Below are positions 1 to 9,524 of a stretch of 64,000 bases of DNA, one piece after another. This DNA comes from an uncultured Nitrosomonas sp. GTDB taxonomy: Bacteria; Pseudomonadota; Gammaproteobacteria; Burkholderiales; Nitrosomonadaceae. Location: positions 1 through 64,000 of the forward strand of contig CADEDJ010000004.1 in the NCBI GenBank assembly GCA_902826055.1, written 5' to 3'. A program made the position numbers and the translations under genes. Below the pieces are notes generated by a model. That model did no database searches. It saw nothing but the letters and a program-made list of their open reading frames with translations, and was not told where the DNA came from. Each line of letters starts with the position of its first letter. Within the stretch, counting starts at the first letter, position 1.

Positions 1-225
1 CTCATTAACGGGACAGTAGTGAAGAAATATGGCGATATACTGAGTAGAAGTGAGAACAGGGGGACACAGTGGAAAAGCTATGGATGGCATAGCTTATTAA
101 GCGCGAACACGCCATTAAACTAAGAAAAATGAGTGTAATGGCGTGACAGGTAAAATAATCCCAAACTTTTTTATCATCGTAATAAATTTTGTTATTTCGA
201 AATTCATAAACTATCGCAAATAAAC
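1..225. other. Intergenic region with two hairpins, no gene
   Basis: I see no coding region here. Two perfect inverted repeats stand out: an 8-bp stem with a 5-nt loop at 75-95 (aagctatg/catagctt) and a 9-bp stem at 108-116 and 137-145 (cacgccatt/aatggcgtg) with a 20-nt loop. Neither is followed by a clear T-run, so they are not convincing terminators. The region lies past the 3' end of the minus-strand Crp/Fnr gene. Confidence 0.4.
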
Positions 226-1020
226 TTACGCTAATATTTCTTCATGCTCAAACATATTTCTGAGTTGTTCTAAATAGTTACATTTATATTCAGCGATTTC
301 CATTAATTTCTCAATATTTATTAAATCTATCTTGTGTGATCTTATTCTTATAAGATTTGCAAGACGCAATTTGTATAAAGTCCGGTTCATATGGACTACA
401 CTTAATCCTAAAGTGTCTGCTAGCAAGCTTTGTGTAACCGGTAAGTAGAACGTGTAATTCTCAGCGTGACCCACTAATCTCAAGCGATAATAAAGTTCAA
501 GTAATAAATGTGTTACGCGCTGATAAGCTGATCGGCGGCCAATACGGACAATTTGTTCTGCCATCGATGCATCCCCACAGCTAAGCAATGCTGTATAAAG
601 CAAACCTAACTTAGGTTGAGTTGCAAACAATTCCATCAAATATTCCGGCTTACATATACTTACACGTAAATTTGTAATCGCGGCAACTGAATAATTTGAT
701 TTTGGTATAGCTGAAGCAAAAGGATTGATAATGTCGCCTGGAAGATAGTAGCTGATAACCTGTCTACTACCATCGTACAAATCAGTATAGCGATAAGCCC
801 AGCCATGAGTCACAATAAAACAATCCTTATTAATATTATCCTGCTCGTAAATAATTTTCCCTTTTGCAAAAGTCTTCTTGATTGCGTGCATGTTTAAAAG
901 CAAATTAACTGCTTCCGGATTGAGGGACTGTAACTGAACAAATTTTTTTAGTAATGGCGGCAAATCATTCTTAATTGACTTATGGGTTGCTGCACTATTG
1001 TTGATTTTTAACTGAATCAT
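226..1020 (-). CDS. Crp/Fnr-family transcriptional regulator
   Basis: This 264-residue cytoplasmic regulator has an N-terminal cyclic-nucleotide-binding-like beta-roll (about residues 35-150, with the GKIIYEQ and ISYYLPGDI segments typical of the fold) and a C-terminal winged helix. The recognition-helix region contains QSLLADTLGLSVVHMNRTLYKL, which matches the Crp HTH pattern. The cysteines expected of an FNR iron-sulphur cluster are not arranged at the N-terminus, so the ligand is unknown. I chose the ATG at 1020 because an AGGAAGA ribosome-binding site lies just upstream; the frame stays open to 1149 but that extension has no support. It is monocistronic, and no target can be named from the sequence. 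Confidence 0.85.
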   Translation of the reverse strand: MIQLKINNSAATHKSIKNDLPPLLKKFVQLQSLNPEAVNLLLNMHAIKKTFAKGKIIYEQDNINKDCFIVTHGWAYRYTDLYDGSRQVISYYLPGDIINPFASAIPKSNYSVAAITNLRVSICKPEYLMELFATQPKLGLLYTALLSCGDASMAEQIVRIGRRSAYQRVTHLLLELYYRLRLVGHAENYTFYLPVTQSLLADTLGLSVVHMNRTLYKLRLANLIRIRSHKIDLINIEKLMEIAEYKCNYLEQLRNMFEHEEILA

Positions 1021-1272
1021 AATATCTCTTCCTAAAATTAGTAATTGAGATATTGCATGATCCCAAAATTTTTCTTCATGGTCGGTACGTAACCGCACAT
1101 AAAATAAAACCAAAAATTCAGTGACGAAATGCGTTAGCTGGATAATCAAAAGAAAACCCTATTCTGACTTAAATAAAAGACCTACCTATTTAATGACAAA
1201 AATGGTTCTGCCGCCTAAATTAATACTAGCGCAATAGTGAAGAAGAAATCACCAGGGTAGGCTTCAGAAGAA

Positions 1273-1296
1273 GACTTAAAGACTTAAAGACTTAAA
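1273..1296. repeat. Three tandem copies of an 8-bp unit (gacttaaa)
   Basis: Three exact head-to-tail copies of gacttaaa lie between the SDR gene and the Crp/Fnr gene. They could be slippage-prone spacer DNA or a weak binding site. Nothing else supports a function. Confidence 0.5.
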
Positions 1297-1332
1297 AACG
1301 AATTGTTGCATCCATAGCTCCCAATTATTTCA

Positions 1333-2073
1333 CTACAAATGGATGCTGCGCCCGCCATCTACCGCAATAATTTGTCCGGTGATATACGGTGCATCGGAGA
1401 TGAGAAACTGAACGGTTTTAGCAATATCATCCGGTTCGCCGCAACGTTTAAGTAAGGTACCGTCAATAATTTTCTGGCGCGCTGTTTCATTGGCCCATTC
1501 GCCATCTTCCGGCCATAAAATAGGTCCCGGTGACACGCCATTGACACGCACTTCGGGCGCCATTTCCACAGCGAGCGATTTAGTCAAAGATAATAACCCG
1601 CCCTTAGCAGCGTTGTAGATCACATAATTCTTTAATGGCCGTTCGGTATGAATATCTACAATATTTACAACACAACCATGCCGCCGTTTCAAATAAGGCG
1701 CTGCTGCCTGAGCCAAGAACAGAGGTGCCTGCAAGTTACTACCGACAAGATCGCGCCAATCTTCCAGCGTGCATTGCTGCAACAACGTTGGAAAAAAACT
1801 TGACGCATTATTAATCAACACATCCATTTGACCGAAACGCTGGGCTGCTTTTTCGATTAAGTCCGGTAATAATTCTGTATCCAGCAAATCGGCTTGTACC
1901 AAAGCTACCGAATCTGAGCGTTTTTGATTTAATTCGTTGTACAATATTTTAGCTTCGTTAAGTGATGACCGGTAATGCACGACCAACCGAGCACCTCGCG
2001 CGTGCAGTCTGCGGCAAATCGCGGCCCCGACGCGTTTTGCTCCACCTGTGATAAATATTACTTTCCCTTGCAC
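1333..2073 (-). CDS. SDR oxidoreductase, pteridine reductase-like
   Basis: A short-chain dehydrogenase/reductase of 246 residues with the dinucleotide-binding motif TGGAKRVG near the N-terminus. The arginine in this motif is characteristic of NADPH-dependent pteridine reductases (FolM/PTR1 group). The catalytic Tyr/Lys appear in YNAAKGG, and the C-terminal SDR motif is ITGQIIAVDGG. It probably reduces dihydrobiopterin or dihydrofolate, but substrate cannot be proven from sequence. I place the start at the GTG at 2073: AAGGAGG lies 5 nt upstream, whereas the more distal GTG at 2079 overlaps that ribosome-binding site. It is divergent from the methyltransferase gene at 2153. Confidence 0.82.
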   Translation of the reverse strand: MQGKVIFITGGAKRVGAAICRRLHARGARLVVHYRSSLNEAKILYNELNQKRSDSVALVQADLLDTELLPDLIEKAAQRFGQMDVLINNASSFFPTLLQQCTLEDWRDLVGSNLQAPLFLAQAAAPYLKRRHGCVVNIVDIHTERPLKNYVIYNAAKGGLLSLTKSLAVEMAPEVRVNGVSPGPILWPEDGEWANETARQKIIDGTLLKRCGEPDDIAKTVQFLISDAPYITGQIIAVDGGRSIHL

Positions 2074-2152
2074 ATACACCTCCTTTGAAGTGCTGTTAAA
2101 CTACAGTCAGCCTATTTACAGTTTCTGCAATTTACCACAAACAATCATTATT

Positions 2153-3340
2153 ATGTTTTCACCAGCAACCTTGCCACCAGCCAGTGAAATGGCGCTAAAA
2201 CACAGCCACGCTGTACAACTAATGATTCGGGACAAAATTCTTGCTGCAGGCAGCTGGATTTCATTCGAGCAATTCATGAATTTGGCGCTTTATGCACCTG
2301 GAATGGGGTATTACAGTAGCGGAACAACGAAATTGGGCAGTGCCGGCGATTTTGTCACAGCACCCGAAATTTCCTCACTGTTTGGCCGTACGTTGGCACA
2401 ACAAGTAGCGCAAATTTCCAAGCAAATTAATCCTGCTGATATTCTTGAATTTGGTGCCGGATCCGGAAAACTAGCGCTGGATCTGCTACTCGAGCTAGAG
2501 AAATTGGATGCTTTACCAAGAAAATATTTTATTCTTGATGTAAGTGCAGAACTTCGCCAGCGCCAGCAAATGCTCCTTAATAATCAAGCACCTCATCTCC
2601 TGCGTTTGATTGAATGGTTGCAACAATTACCTGAGCAATTCACCGGTATCATACTTGCCAATGAAGTATTAGATGCAATGCCAGTTCATCTGGTTAATTG
2701 GCATGGCAATACCATCCTTGAACGCGGCGTGACTTGGCAGGATGCACAGTTTGCATGGCAGGATCGTGCCATGCAAAATGCGCAATTACTCCTTATCGCC
2801 AACCAATTAGCACAACAAATAAACCCTAGCAATGACTGCAGTTGTTCTTTTATCAGTGAAGTCAATCTTGCCGCCAGCTATTTTATCCGCAGCCTGGCTG
2901 ATATCTTGCAAGAAGGCGTCATAATATTGATTGATTATGGTTTTGGCCGCACGGAATACTACCACCCTCAGCGTAACCAAGGCACCCTAATGTGCCATTA
3001 CCGTCACTATGCACATAGCGATCCGTTTTTTCTGCCTGGATTGCAAGATATTACCAGTCACGTTGATTTTAGTGCGATCACGCAAGCCGCAGAAAATAAT
3101 GGACTATTGTTGACTGGCTACACGACACAGGCTTATTTTTTAATCAATTGCGGTATCACTGAAATTTTGTCGCAAATATCTGCTGAAGACATACATCATT
3201 ATTTACCGCAAGCCAATCAACTTCAAAAACTAATCAGCCCGGCTGAAATGGGTGAGTTATTTAAAGTCATTGCATTTAGCAAAAATTTTTCTAACTGTTT
3301 GATTGGATTCAGAAGTGGAGACATGAGTCGGTTGTTATAA
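2153..3340 (+). CDS. MidA/NDUFAF7-family SAM-dependent methyltransferase
   Basis: A 395-residue member of the COG1565 (DUF185) family, the bacterial relatives of mitochondrial NDUFAF7/MidA arginine methyltransferases. The SAM-binding segment ILEFGAGSGKLALDLL and the family sequences YYSSG..KLGSAGDFVTAPEIS and ANEVLDAMPVHLV are plain. In mitochondria the homologue methylates a complex I subunit; the bacterial substrate is unknown. I use the ATG at 2153; the frame extends upstream to 2048 but would overlap the divergent SDR gene and lacks family similarity. It precedes hisC in the same direction by 65 bp, though a promoter-like element lies between. Confidence 0.85.
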   Translation: MFSPATLPPASEMALKHSHAVQLMIRDKILAAGSWISFEQFMNLALYAPGMGYYSSGTTKLGSAGDFVTAPEISSLFGRTLAQQVAQISKQINPADILEFGAGSGKLALDLLLELEKLDALPRKYFILDVSAELRQRQQMLLNNQAPHLLRLIEWLQQLPEQFTGIILANEVLDAMPVHLVNWHGNTILERGVTWQDAQFAWQDRAMQNAQLLLIANQLAQQINPSNDCSCSFISEVNLAASYFIRSLADILQEGVIILIDYGFGRTEYYHPQRNQGTLMCHYRHYAHSDPFFLPGLQDITSHVDFSAITQAAENNGLLLTGYTTQAYFLINCGITEILSQISAEDIHHYLPQANQLQKLISPAEMGELFKVIAFSKNFSNCLIGFRSGDMSRLL

Positions 3341-3345
3341 ATAAT

Positions 3346-3374
3346 TTGATAAAGTTTTCTTACCAACTTAAACT
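3346..3374 (+). promoter_or_regulatory. Candidate sigma-70 promoter for the his operon
   Basis: TTGATA, a 17-bp spacer and TAAACT lie about 30 bp upstream of hisC. The match is reasonable, but this AT-rich DNA gives chance matches, and read-through from the methyltransferase gene is also possible. Confidence 0.35.
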
Positions 3375-3405
3375 TTCAGTCCATGTTGAGGTAGAATAAG
3401 CCGGT

Positions 3406-4491
3406 ATGTCTAAATTTCATGAACCGAATCAAACCATCCGTCCGGAAATTCTAGCGCTCTCGGCTTACCATGTGCCGCCAGCAATAGGCATGATCAAGCT
3501 CGATGCCATGGAAAACCCATATCCATTACCATCCGCTTTACGCGATGAAATTGCACAATTAACAGTGAATGCACCCCTAAATCGTTATCCCGATGCAAGT
3601 GCTGCTTCGCTGAAAACAGCACTACGCCGCGCACTGGATATTTCTGATGACATGGATATTTTGCTCGGCAATGGATCGGATGAAATCATTCAAATCATTG
3701 CTATGGCTGTAGCCAAGCCAGAAGCAGTATTGTTGAGTGTAGAACCCGCTTTTGTCATGTTCCGGATGATTGCCACATTTACAAATATCCAGTATGTTGG
3801 TGTACCACTAACAAAGGATTTCACACTTGATCTAGAAGCCATGCTCGCTGCCATTGCGAAACATAAACCAGCGGTTATTTTCTTGGCTTACCCCAATAAT
3901 CCGACCGGCAATTTATTTGACGCTGATGCAATTTTACGTATTATTCAAGCAACTTCTGGCATAGTTGTCATTGATGAAGCGTACCATGCCTTTGCTGATG
4001 CGAGTTTAATTGACAAATTGGCACAATATCCCAATTTATTATTAATGCGTACACTATCCAAACTAGGTCTTGCTGGTTTAAGATTAGGATTACTGGTAGG
4101 CCGGCGGGAATGGTTAATGCATTTTGAAAAGATGCGTTTGCCTTATAATGTTGGCATAATGACGCAACTAATCGCGGAAAAAGTATTAAATCACACGGAT
4201 GTATTATTGGAGCAAGCGGAAACTATCAAGTCTGAACGTACGAAAATGTATAAATTTCTTGGTACCATAGAAAAAATAAAATTGTTTCCCTCGGACGCAA
4301 ATTTCATTCTTTTTCGTATTCCTGCCGCCAGTCAAGTCTTTCAGAAACTTAAGCAGCGGAAAATATTAATAAAGAATCTTGATGGCACGCACCCATTATT
4401 AGAAAATTGTCTACGTGTAACTGTGGGCACACCTGATGAAAATGCTCAATTTTGTACAGCATTACATACCATAGCTTGTGAAACCGTATAA
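3406..4491 (+). CDS. hisC: Histidinol-phosphate aminotransferase
   Basis: PLP-dependent class I/II aminotransferase of 361 residues that converts imidazole-acetol phosphate to histidinol phosphate. The sequence shows the HisC start region ([13 protein letters not shown]), the [11 protein letters not shown] segment, the PLP-contacting VIDEAYHAF, and the Schiff-base lysine in [15 protein letters not shown]. Length is normal for the family. It opens a same-strand run of his genes with short gaps (38 bp to hisB), so it is probably the first gene of the operon; hisG and hisD are not in this window. Confidence 0.95.
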   Translation: MSKFHEPNQTIRPEILALSAYHVPPAIGMIKLDAMENPYPLPSALRDEIAQLTVNAPLNRYPDASAASLKTALRRALDISDDMDILLGNGSDEIIQIIAMAVAKPEAVLLSVEPAFVMFRMIATFTNIQYVGVPLTKDFTLDLEAMLAAIAKHKPAVIFLAYPNNPTGNLFDADAILRIIQATSGIVVIDEAYHAFADASLIDKLAQYPNLLLMRTLSKLGLAGLRLGLLVGRREWLMHFEKMRLPYNVGIMTQLIAEKVLNHTDVLLEQAETIKSERTKMYKFLGTIEKIKLFPSDANFILFRIPAASQVFQKLKQRKILIKNLDGTHPLLENCLRVTVGTPDENAQFCTALHTIACETV

Positions 4492-4529
4492 CTTCCTCTA
4501 AAAATTCTGTATTAATCAAAAATTATTCT

Positions 4530-5117
4530 ATGCGCCAAGCACAGGTAACCAGAAATACACTAGAAACCCAAATTAGCGTTAATCTCAATCTGGATGGAAC
4601 GGGTAAATCCGTTTTAGGTTCAGGCGTGCCATTCTTGGATCACATGCTCGATCAAATTGCTCGCCATGGCATGATAGATCTGGAAATTTCTGCTCACGGC
4701 GACTTACACATTGATGCTCACCATACTGTTGAAGATATCGGCATCACCCTTGGTCAGGCTTTTTCAAAGGCAGTGGGCGATAAAAAAGGATTGCGCCGCT
4801 ATGGCCATGCATACGTTCCTCTCGATGAAGCATTATCACGTGTCGTCATAGACTTATCTGGACGTCCAGGCCTTGTTTTCAATGTCGAGTTTGTTCGAGC
4901 CCGGATTGGTGATTTTGATGTTGATCTGATGCATGAATTTTTTCAGGGATTTACCAATCACGCCTTGATAACCCTGCATATCGATAATCTAGCAGGTAGA
5001 AATGCACATCATCAGGCTGAAACGATATTTAAAGCATGTGGAAGAGCACTCCGTATGGCGATTGAGTGTGATCCCATTGCAGCCCATATTATTCCCTCGA
5101 CCAAAGGGACTTTATAA
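4530..5117 (+). CDS. hisB: Imidazoleglycerol-phosphate dehydratase
   Basis: Single-domain IGP dehydratase (195 residues) without the fused histidinol-phosphatase domain seen in enterobacteria. The two duplicated metal-binding motifs are present as [11 protein letters not shown] and [13 protein letters not shown], together with [17 protein letters not shown] and [10 protein letters not shown]. It catalyses the sixth step of histidine synthesis using Mn2+ bound by the paired histidines. Histidinol-phosphatase activity must be supplied by a separate gene elsewhere. It lies 27 bp before hisH. Confidence 0.95.
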   Translation: MRQAQVTRNTLETQISVNLNLDGTGKSVLGSGVPFLDHMLDQIARHGMIDLEISAHGDLHIDAHHTVEDIGITLGQAFSKAVGDKKGLRRYGHAYVPLDEALSRVVIDLSGRPGLVFNVEFVRARIGDFDVDLMHEFFQGFTNHALITLHIDNLAGRNAHHQAETIFKACGRALRMAIECDPIAAHIIPSTKGTL

Positions 5118-5144
5118 CAATTAAATATATATAAACATCAACGT

Positions 5145-5795
5145 ATGACTGATATTGCAATTGTTGACTACGGCATGGGAAATTTACGTTCCGTACACAA
5201 AGCACTCGAACATATTGCACCAGCGGCATCGATTGCGGTCACCAGTGACCCGGATATCGTACGTAAAGCAAAGCGTGTTGTAGTACCAGGACAGGGCGCC
5301 ATGCGTAATTGTATGCATGAGCTGGAAACCCGCGGACTCCGTGAAGTTATTTTGGAATCGGCTGCTCACAAACCGTTTCTTGGTATTTGTATCGGCTTGC
5401 AAATGCTGTTTGAAGAAAGTGAAGAAGGACATGTAAAAGGATTAAATATCCTACCAGGGAAAGTAGTCCATTTTCCTACTTCAGCTATGATCACACCGGA
5501 TGGACAAAAACTCAAAGTGCCTCATATGGGATGGAATCAGGTTTATCAAACAATCAAACATCCCTTATGGGAAGGTATCGCGAAAGACGCGCGTTTTTAT
5601 TTTGTGCATAGCTATTATGTTGAAACAGCAGATGTCACATCAATTGCAGCGCATAGTGATTATCCTTTCCCGTTTACTTGCGCTATCGCAAAGGATAATA
5701 TTTTCGCGGTACAATTTCATCCTGAAAAAAGCCAATTGGCAGGATTAACTCTGCTAAGTAATTTTGTCAAATGGACACCTTATTCTTCGCATTAA
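5145..5795 (+). CDS. hisH: Imidazole glycerol phosphate synthase, glutaminase subunit
   Basis: Class I glutamine amidotransferase of 216 residues. The oxyanion/P-loop segment VVPGQGAM, the nucleophile in LGICIGLQMLFEESEEG and the His-Glu pair in AVQFHPEKSQ give a complete Cys-His-Glu triad. It supplies ammonia through HisF to form IGP and AICAR. Both partners are in the same operon, separated by hisA, as is common in proteobacteria. Confidence 0.95.
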   Translation: MTDIAIVDYGMGNLRSVHKALEHIAPAASIAVTSDPDIVRKAKRVVVPGQGAMRNCMHELETRGLREVILESAAHKPFLGICIGLQMLFEESEEGHVKGLNILPGKVVHFPTSAMITPDGQKLKVPHMGWNQVYQTIKHPLWEGIAKDARFYFVHSYYVETADVTSIAAHSDYPFPFTCAIAKDNIFAVQFHPEKSQLAGLTLLSNFVKWTPYSSH

Positions 5796-5843
5796 TAACC
5801 AAAAATCAATTATTATTCATCAACAAAGTAATCTAGATTAATT

Positions 5844-6599
5844 ATGCTAATTATTCCTGCAATTGATCTCAAAGATGGGCATTGTGTTCGACTCAAACAA
5901 GGAATCATGGAAGATGCAACAGTATTTTCCGAAGAACCGGCTGAGATGGCCACACATTGGTTAAGTCAAGGCGCACGCAGACTACATCTTGTTGATTTAA
6001 ATGGTGCATTTGCTGGCAAGCCAAAAAATGAAGCAGCCATTCGTGAAATTGTCCAAGTTCTAGACGATCAGATTCCGATTCAACTCGGGGGTGGTATCCG
6101 TGATCTCGATACAATCGAACGCTATCTCGATGACGGTATTACATATATCATTATTGGTACTGCTGCCATCAAAATACCTGGTTTTTTGCAAGATGCCTGT
6201 AATGCTTTCCCAGGGCAGATAATGGTTGGATTGGATGCAAAAGACGGTAAGGTAGCCGTTGACGGCTGGTCTAAAGTAACTGGACACGATGTCATCGATC
6301 TGGCAAGAAAATTTGAAGGCTATGGTGTAGAAGCCATTATCTACACGGATATCGGCAGAGATGGCATGCTCAGCGGCGTCAATATCAAAGCAACCGTTGA
6401 ATTGGCCAAAGAACTCACCATACCTGTCATTGCCAGTGGAGGCATCACTAATATCGACGATGTCTATAAATTATGTGAAATTGAAGCGGACGGCATTATG
6501 GGCGCCATCACCGGCCGTGCGATCTATGAAGGCTCACTGGATTTTAAAGAAGCTCAGATATTAGCTGACAAACTCAGTAAAGCTAACGGTATTTCATAA
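5844..6599 (+). CDS. hisA: ProFAR isomerase
   Basis: A 251-residue (beta-alpha)8 barrel that isomerises ProFAR to PRFAR. The two catalytic aspartates lie in [18 protein letters not shown] at the N-terminus and in [13 protein letters not shown] in the second half. Phosphate-binding glycine motifs ([14 protein letters not shown]) are intact. It shares fold and ancestry with the adjacent HisF. The 70-bp gap to hisF is the largest in this part of the operon and shows no obvious terminator. Confidence 0.95.
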   Translation: MLIIPAIDLKDGHCVRLKQGIMEDATVFSEEPAEMATHWLSQGARRLHLVDLNGAFAGKPKNEAAIREIVQVLDDQIPIQLGGGIRDLDTIERYLDDGITYIIIGTAAIKIPGFLQDACNAFPGQIMVGLDAKDGKVAVDGWSKVTGHDVIDLARKFEGYGVEAIIYTDIGRDGMLSGVNIKATVELAKELTIPVIASGGITNIDDVYKLCEIEADGIMGAITGRAIYEGSLDFKEAQILADKLSKANGIS

Positions 6600-6669
6600 C
6601 ATACGTGCTACAACCGCAAACCCACATTTATTATCTTTCCCCTATTCTCACAATCGGCTTTTAAATCTG

Positions 6670-7443
6670 ATGAGCCTCGCTAAACGAATTATTCCATGCT
6701 TGGACGTAACTAACGGACGTGTTGTTAAAGGTGTTAATTTTGTTGAATTGCGTGATGCCGGTGATCCCGTAGAAATTTCACGCCGCTATGATGAGCAAGG
6801 CGCTGACGAACTCACTTTTCTGGACATTACAGCCAGTTCCGATAACCGTGATCTCATTTTGCATATCATTGAAGATGTCGCAGCACAGGTGTTTATTCCG
6901 TTGACCGTGGGCGGTGGTGTACGCCAAGTTGAAGATGTACGCCGGTTATTAAATGCCGGTGCTGACAAAGTTAGTATTAATACATCGGCAGTTCTGAATC
7001 CGCAGTTGGTGGCCGACGCATCCAATCATTACGGCTCTCAATGTATTGTGGTAGCAATTGATGCCAAGCAAGTCAATTCACCCGATAATTTGCCCCGCTG
7101 GGAAGTTTTTACGCATGGTGGACGTAAAGCAACCGGCATAGATGCTATTGAATGGGCAAAAAAAATGCAATCCTTAGGGGCTGGGGAAATTTTACTCACC
7201 AGTATGGATAGAGATGGTACCCGCAATGGTTTTGATATCGCTCTGACACGTGCTATTTCAGATGCCATTGATATACCTGTTATTGCCAGTGGTGGCGTCG
7301 GTACCTTGGATCATTTGGTAGCCGGCATTTTACAAGGGCACGCGGATGCGGTATTAGCAGCAAGCATATTTCACTATGGTGAATTTACCATACAACAAGC
7401 AAAGCAATATATGGCGCAAAACGGCATTGAAGTACGATTATGA
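6670..7443 (+). CDS. hisF: Imidazole glycerol phosphate synthase, cyclase subunit
   Basis: A (beta-alpha)8-barrel cyclase of 257 residues that uses HisH-derived ammonia to close the imidazole ring. Catalytic aspartates are in [16 protein letters not shown] and [15 protein letters not shown]; the phosphate-binding motifs TVGGGVR and IASGGVG are intact. It is normal in length and shares the operon with hisH and hisA. Confidence 0.96.
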   Translation: MSLAKRIIPCLDVTNGRVVKGVNFVELRDAGDPVEISRRYDEQGADELTFLDITASSDNRDLILHIIEDVAAQVFIPLTVGGGVRQVEDVRRLLNAGADKVSINTSAVLNPQLVADASNHYGSQCIVVAIDAKQVNSPDNLPRWEVFTHGGRKATGIDAIEWAKKMQSLGAGEILLTSMDRDGTRNGFDIALTRAISDAIDIPVIASGGVGTLDHLVAGILQGHADAVLAASIFHYGEFTIQQAKQYMAQNGIEVRL

Positions 7444-7498
7444 TGTTAAAATTGCTGATAAAAATTATCCCTTAACATTTAAAAGCACCATCCAATGT

Positions 7499-7891
7499 AT
7501 GCCTCTTGACACTTGGCTTAATAAAATCAACTGGACTGAAGATGGTTTGATACCGGTGATTGTCCAGGATGTCGATAGCGGAAAAATTCTCATGTTTGCG
7601 TGGATGAATCGCGAGGCACTCAAATTAACAGTGGAAAAACGCGAAGCAGTGTATTGGTCACGCTCACGTAAGAAATTGTGGCACAAAGGTGAAGAATCCG
7701 GTCATATTCAGAAAATAAGGGATATATATCTGGATTGTGATGAAGATGTATTACTTCTCATGGTAGAACAAACAGGTGGTATCGCTTGTCATACCGGCAG
7801 GCAGAGTTGTTTCTTCCAGAAATTAAATGAAAATCAATGGATCGTTGCAGCCCCCATAATCAAAAAGCCGGAAGAAATTTATAATAAATGA
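7499..7891 (+). CDS. hisI: Phosphoribosyl-AMP cyclohydrolase
   Basis: Monofunctional HisI of 130 residues, which opens the adenine ring of PR-AMP. It has the family segments [30 protein letters not shown] and the Zn/Mg-binding cysteines in [28 protein letters not shown]. The ATG at 7499 gives the normal family length; the frame stays open upstream into hisF, but that part has no family similarity. Its stop overlaps the hisE start in an ATGA arrangement, suggesting translational coupling. Confidence 0.92.
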   Translation: MPLDTWLNKINWTEDGLIPVIVQDVDSGKILMFAWMNREALKLTVEKREAVYWSRSRKKLWHKGEESGHIQKIRDIYLDCDEDVLLLMVEQTGGIACHTGRQSCFFQKLNENQWIVAAPIIKKPEEIYNK

Positions 7892-8214
7892 CCGATTTAA
7901 CCATTCTCCACCGCTTGGCGGAAACCATTGAAACACGTAAACTTGCTGATGCAAACAGCTCATATGTAGCTAAGTTGTTTCATGGTGGGCACGACAAGAT
8001 ACTCAAGAAAATTGCAGAAGAATCTGCGGAGACATTAATGGCATCGAAAGATGGGAATGCCGAGCAAGTCGTGTATGAAACTGCTGATTTATGGTTTCAT
8101 TGTTTAGTACTACTCGCATACCACGGACTTACTCCTGATGATGTATTACAAGAACTTGCAAGACGGGAAGGTATTTCTGGTATTGCAGAAAAAGCATCAC
8201 GAACAATAGGCTAA
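7888..8214 (+). CDS. hisE: Phosphoribosyl-ATP pyrophosphatase
   Basis: A 108-residue all-alpha MazG-fold hydrolase that removes pyrophosphate from PR-ATP in the second step of histidine synthesis. The acidic metal-binding helices appear as [16 protein letters not shown] and [20 protein letters not shown]. It overlaps hisI by 4 bp (ATGA), so the two sequential enzymes are separate but coupled; in many other bacteria they are fused. Confidence 0.93.
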   Translation: MTDLTILHRLAETIETRKLADANSSYVAKLFHGGHDKILKKIAEESAETLMASKDGNAEQVVYETADLWFHCLVLLAYHGLTPDDVLQELARREGISGIAEKASRTIG

Positions 8215-8225
8215 TGGGTTGAGAT

Positions 8226-8576
8226 ATGGATAATTGTATTTTTTGCAAAATAGTACGGAAAGAAATTCCCTGTAACAAAATCTATGAAAACGAAGATATT
8301 CTTGCTTTTAATGACATCAATCCTGCCGCTCCTGTGCATTTTTTACTAATTCCTAAGTTACATATTGATTCACTCGTTGATATTCAAGATAATCATCAGA
8401 ATTTATTGGGTAAAATGTTATTATTAGTTCCTGATCTGGCAAAAGAACAAGGCTGTGAAGATGGTTTTCGCACTATTATTAATACCGGACGTGTAGGTGG
8501 ACAGGAAATATTTCACTTACATTTTCACATCATCGGCGGCAGAGAGCGCTTACCTGTAATGATCCATCAAGGCTAA
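8226..8576 (+). CDS. hinT: HIT-family purine nucleotide phosphoramidase
   Basis: A 116-residue histidine-triad protein with the N-terminal CIFCKIVRKEIPCNKIYE and the catalytic triad HLHFHIIGG. HinT proteins hydrolyse adenosine 5'-phosphoramidates and related aminoacyl-adenylates as cytoplasmic dimers. It lies 11 bp downstream of hisE and upstream of tatA, an order commonly kept in betaproteobacteria; no functional link to histidine synthesis is required. Confidence 0.92.
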   Translation: MDNCIFCKIVRKEIPCNKIYENEDILAFNDINPAAPVHFLLIPKLHIDSLVDIQDNHQNLLGKMLLLVPDLAKEQGCEDGFRTIINTGRVGGQEIFHLHFHIIGGRERLPVMIHQG

Positions 8577-8608
8577 GCTAATACTGTTCCATTTTACAGG
8601 AGAAAGTA

Positions 8609-8983
8609 ATGGGCACATTCAGCATATGGCATTGGATAATTGTATTAATAATTGTGGTCTTGGTCTTTGGTACCAAGAAATTACGTAATATGGGAAGTGA
8701 TCTAGGAAACGCCATAAAAGGCTTTAAGGACGGGATGAAAGAATCGGATAGTGAAAATACCATGACTCAATCAACCCACACCGACAAGCCAATTATCGAA
8801 GTTGAAGCAAAGAAGGAAGTTACAACACACACCTTCAAAGAAAGCGGTAGAGAAGCACACCGTACTTCAGAAAACTTTTCTGCTGCATCTGCGCAAGCAA
8901 ATGAAACTTCCAAGAATAACACCAATAATCAGACTACCGACGCCGATACTGAAATTAAGGAAAAAACACAGGCCAAAACTTAG
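8609..8983 (+). CDS. tatA: Sec-independent translocase subunit TatA/E
   Basis: A 124-residue protein with the TatA layout: an N-terminal membrane helix (about residues 6-20), the [23 protein letters not shown] hinge and amphipathic helix, and then a polar, Lys/Glu/Thr-rich tail. TatA oligomers form the pore for folded, twin-arginine signal-bearing proteins. The tail is longer than in E. coli TatA. An AGGAGAAAG ribosome-binding site precedes the ATG. It is followed directly by tatB and tatC. Confidence 0.92.
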   Translation: MGTFSIWHWIIVLIIVVLVFGTKKLRNMGSDLGNAIKGFKDGMKESDSENTMTQSTHTDKPIIEVEAKKEVTTHTFKESGREAHRTSENFSAASAQANETSKNNTNNQTTDADTEIKEKTQAKT

Positions 8984-9064
8984 ACACTTCACTGCTCTTT
9001 GAAAATCTGATGCATCCAAGTTTAATTAATGCCTGTATTGAAAAATAGCTTAGTCAAAAACGAC

Positions 9065-9454
9065 ATGTTTGATATCAGTTTCATGGAATTATTGGTTATA
9101 TCGATCGTTGCATTGATTGTAATCGGGCCTGAACGGCTACCCGCTGTGTCACGAACACTGGGGCATTTATATGGACGCTGCCGGAACTTTGTTTATAGCG
9201 TTAAAACTGATATTCATAATGAAATACGCATGGAAGAATTAAAAAAAATACAATCCTCTGTGCAAGATACGGCTCAATCGATCGAAAATTCTGTTCGACA
9301 AGGCATCAATCAAGTGGAAAACACTATTTCAGATAGCAAAAGTAGTGAAAATCCATCATTGAATTTATCAACATCACAACTTCATAATGAATATCAGCAA
9401 TCCACTTCATCCACCAGTGAATCTCCCCATGTTCCTGATAAGGATAAGCAATAG
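9065..9454 (+). CDS. tatB: Sec-independent translocase subunit TatB
   Basis: A 129-residue protein with one N-terminal membrane helix and the TatB signature MFDISFMELLVISIVALIVIGPERLPAVSR split across the membrane segment and its glycine-proline hinge, followed by an amphipathic helix and a polar tail. TatB joins TatC to form the receptor for twin-arginine signal peptides. I prefer the ATG at 9065, because the Tat family begins with MFDI; the upstream ATG at 9029 adds 12 unsupported residues. Confidence 0.9.
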   Translation: MFDISFMELLVISIVALIVIGPERLPAVSRTLGHLYGRCRNFVYSVKTDIHNEIRMEELKKIQSSVQDTAQSIENSVRQGINQVENTISDSKSSENPSLNLSTSQLHNEYQQSTSSTSESPHVPDKDKQ

Positions 9455-9524
9455 TAGCTTGCTGATATACCCTAGTCATGTTGATTAGCGCATACTCCTT
9501 ACAACTATCTGCGTAACCATTGCT

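Noticed and set aside
1-145. Hairpins as terminators or transposon ends
   Set aside because: No T-run, no matching copy elsewhere in the window and no transposase remnant.
5500-5748. Possible frameshift in hisH from an overlapping plus-strand frame
   Set aside because: The hisH frame is continuous with all motifs; the second frame is a shadow.
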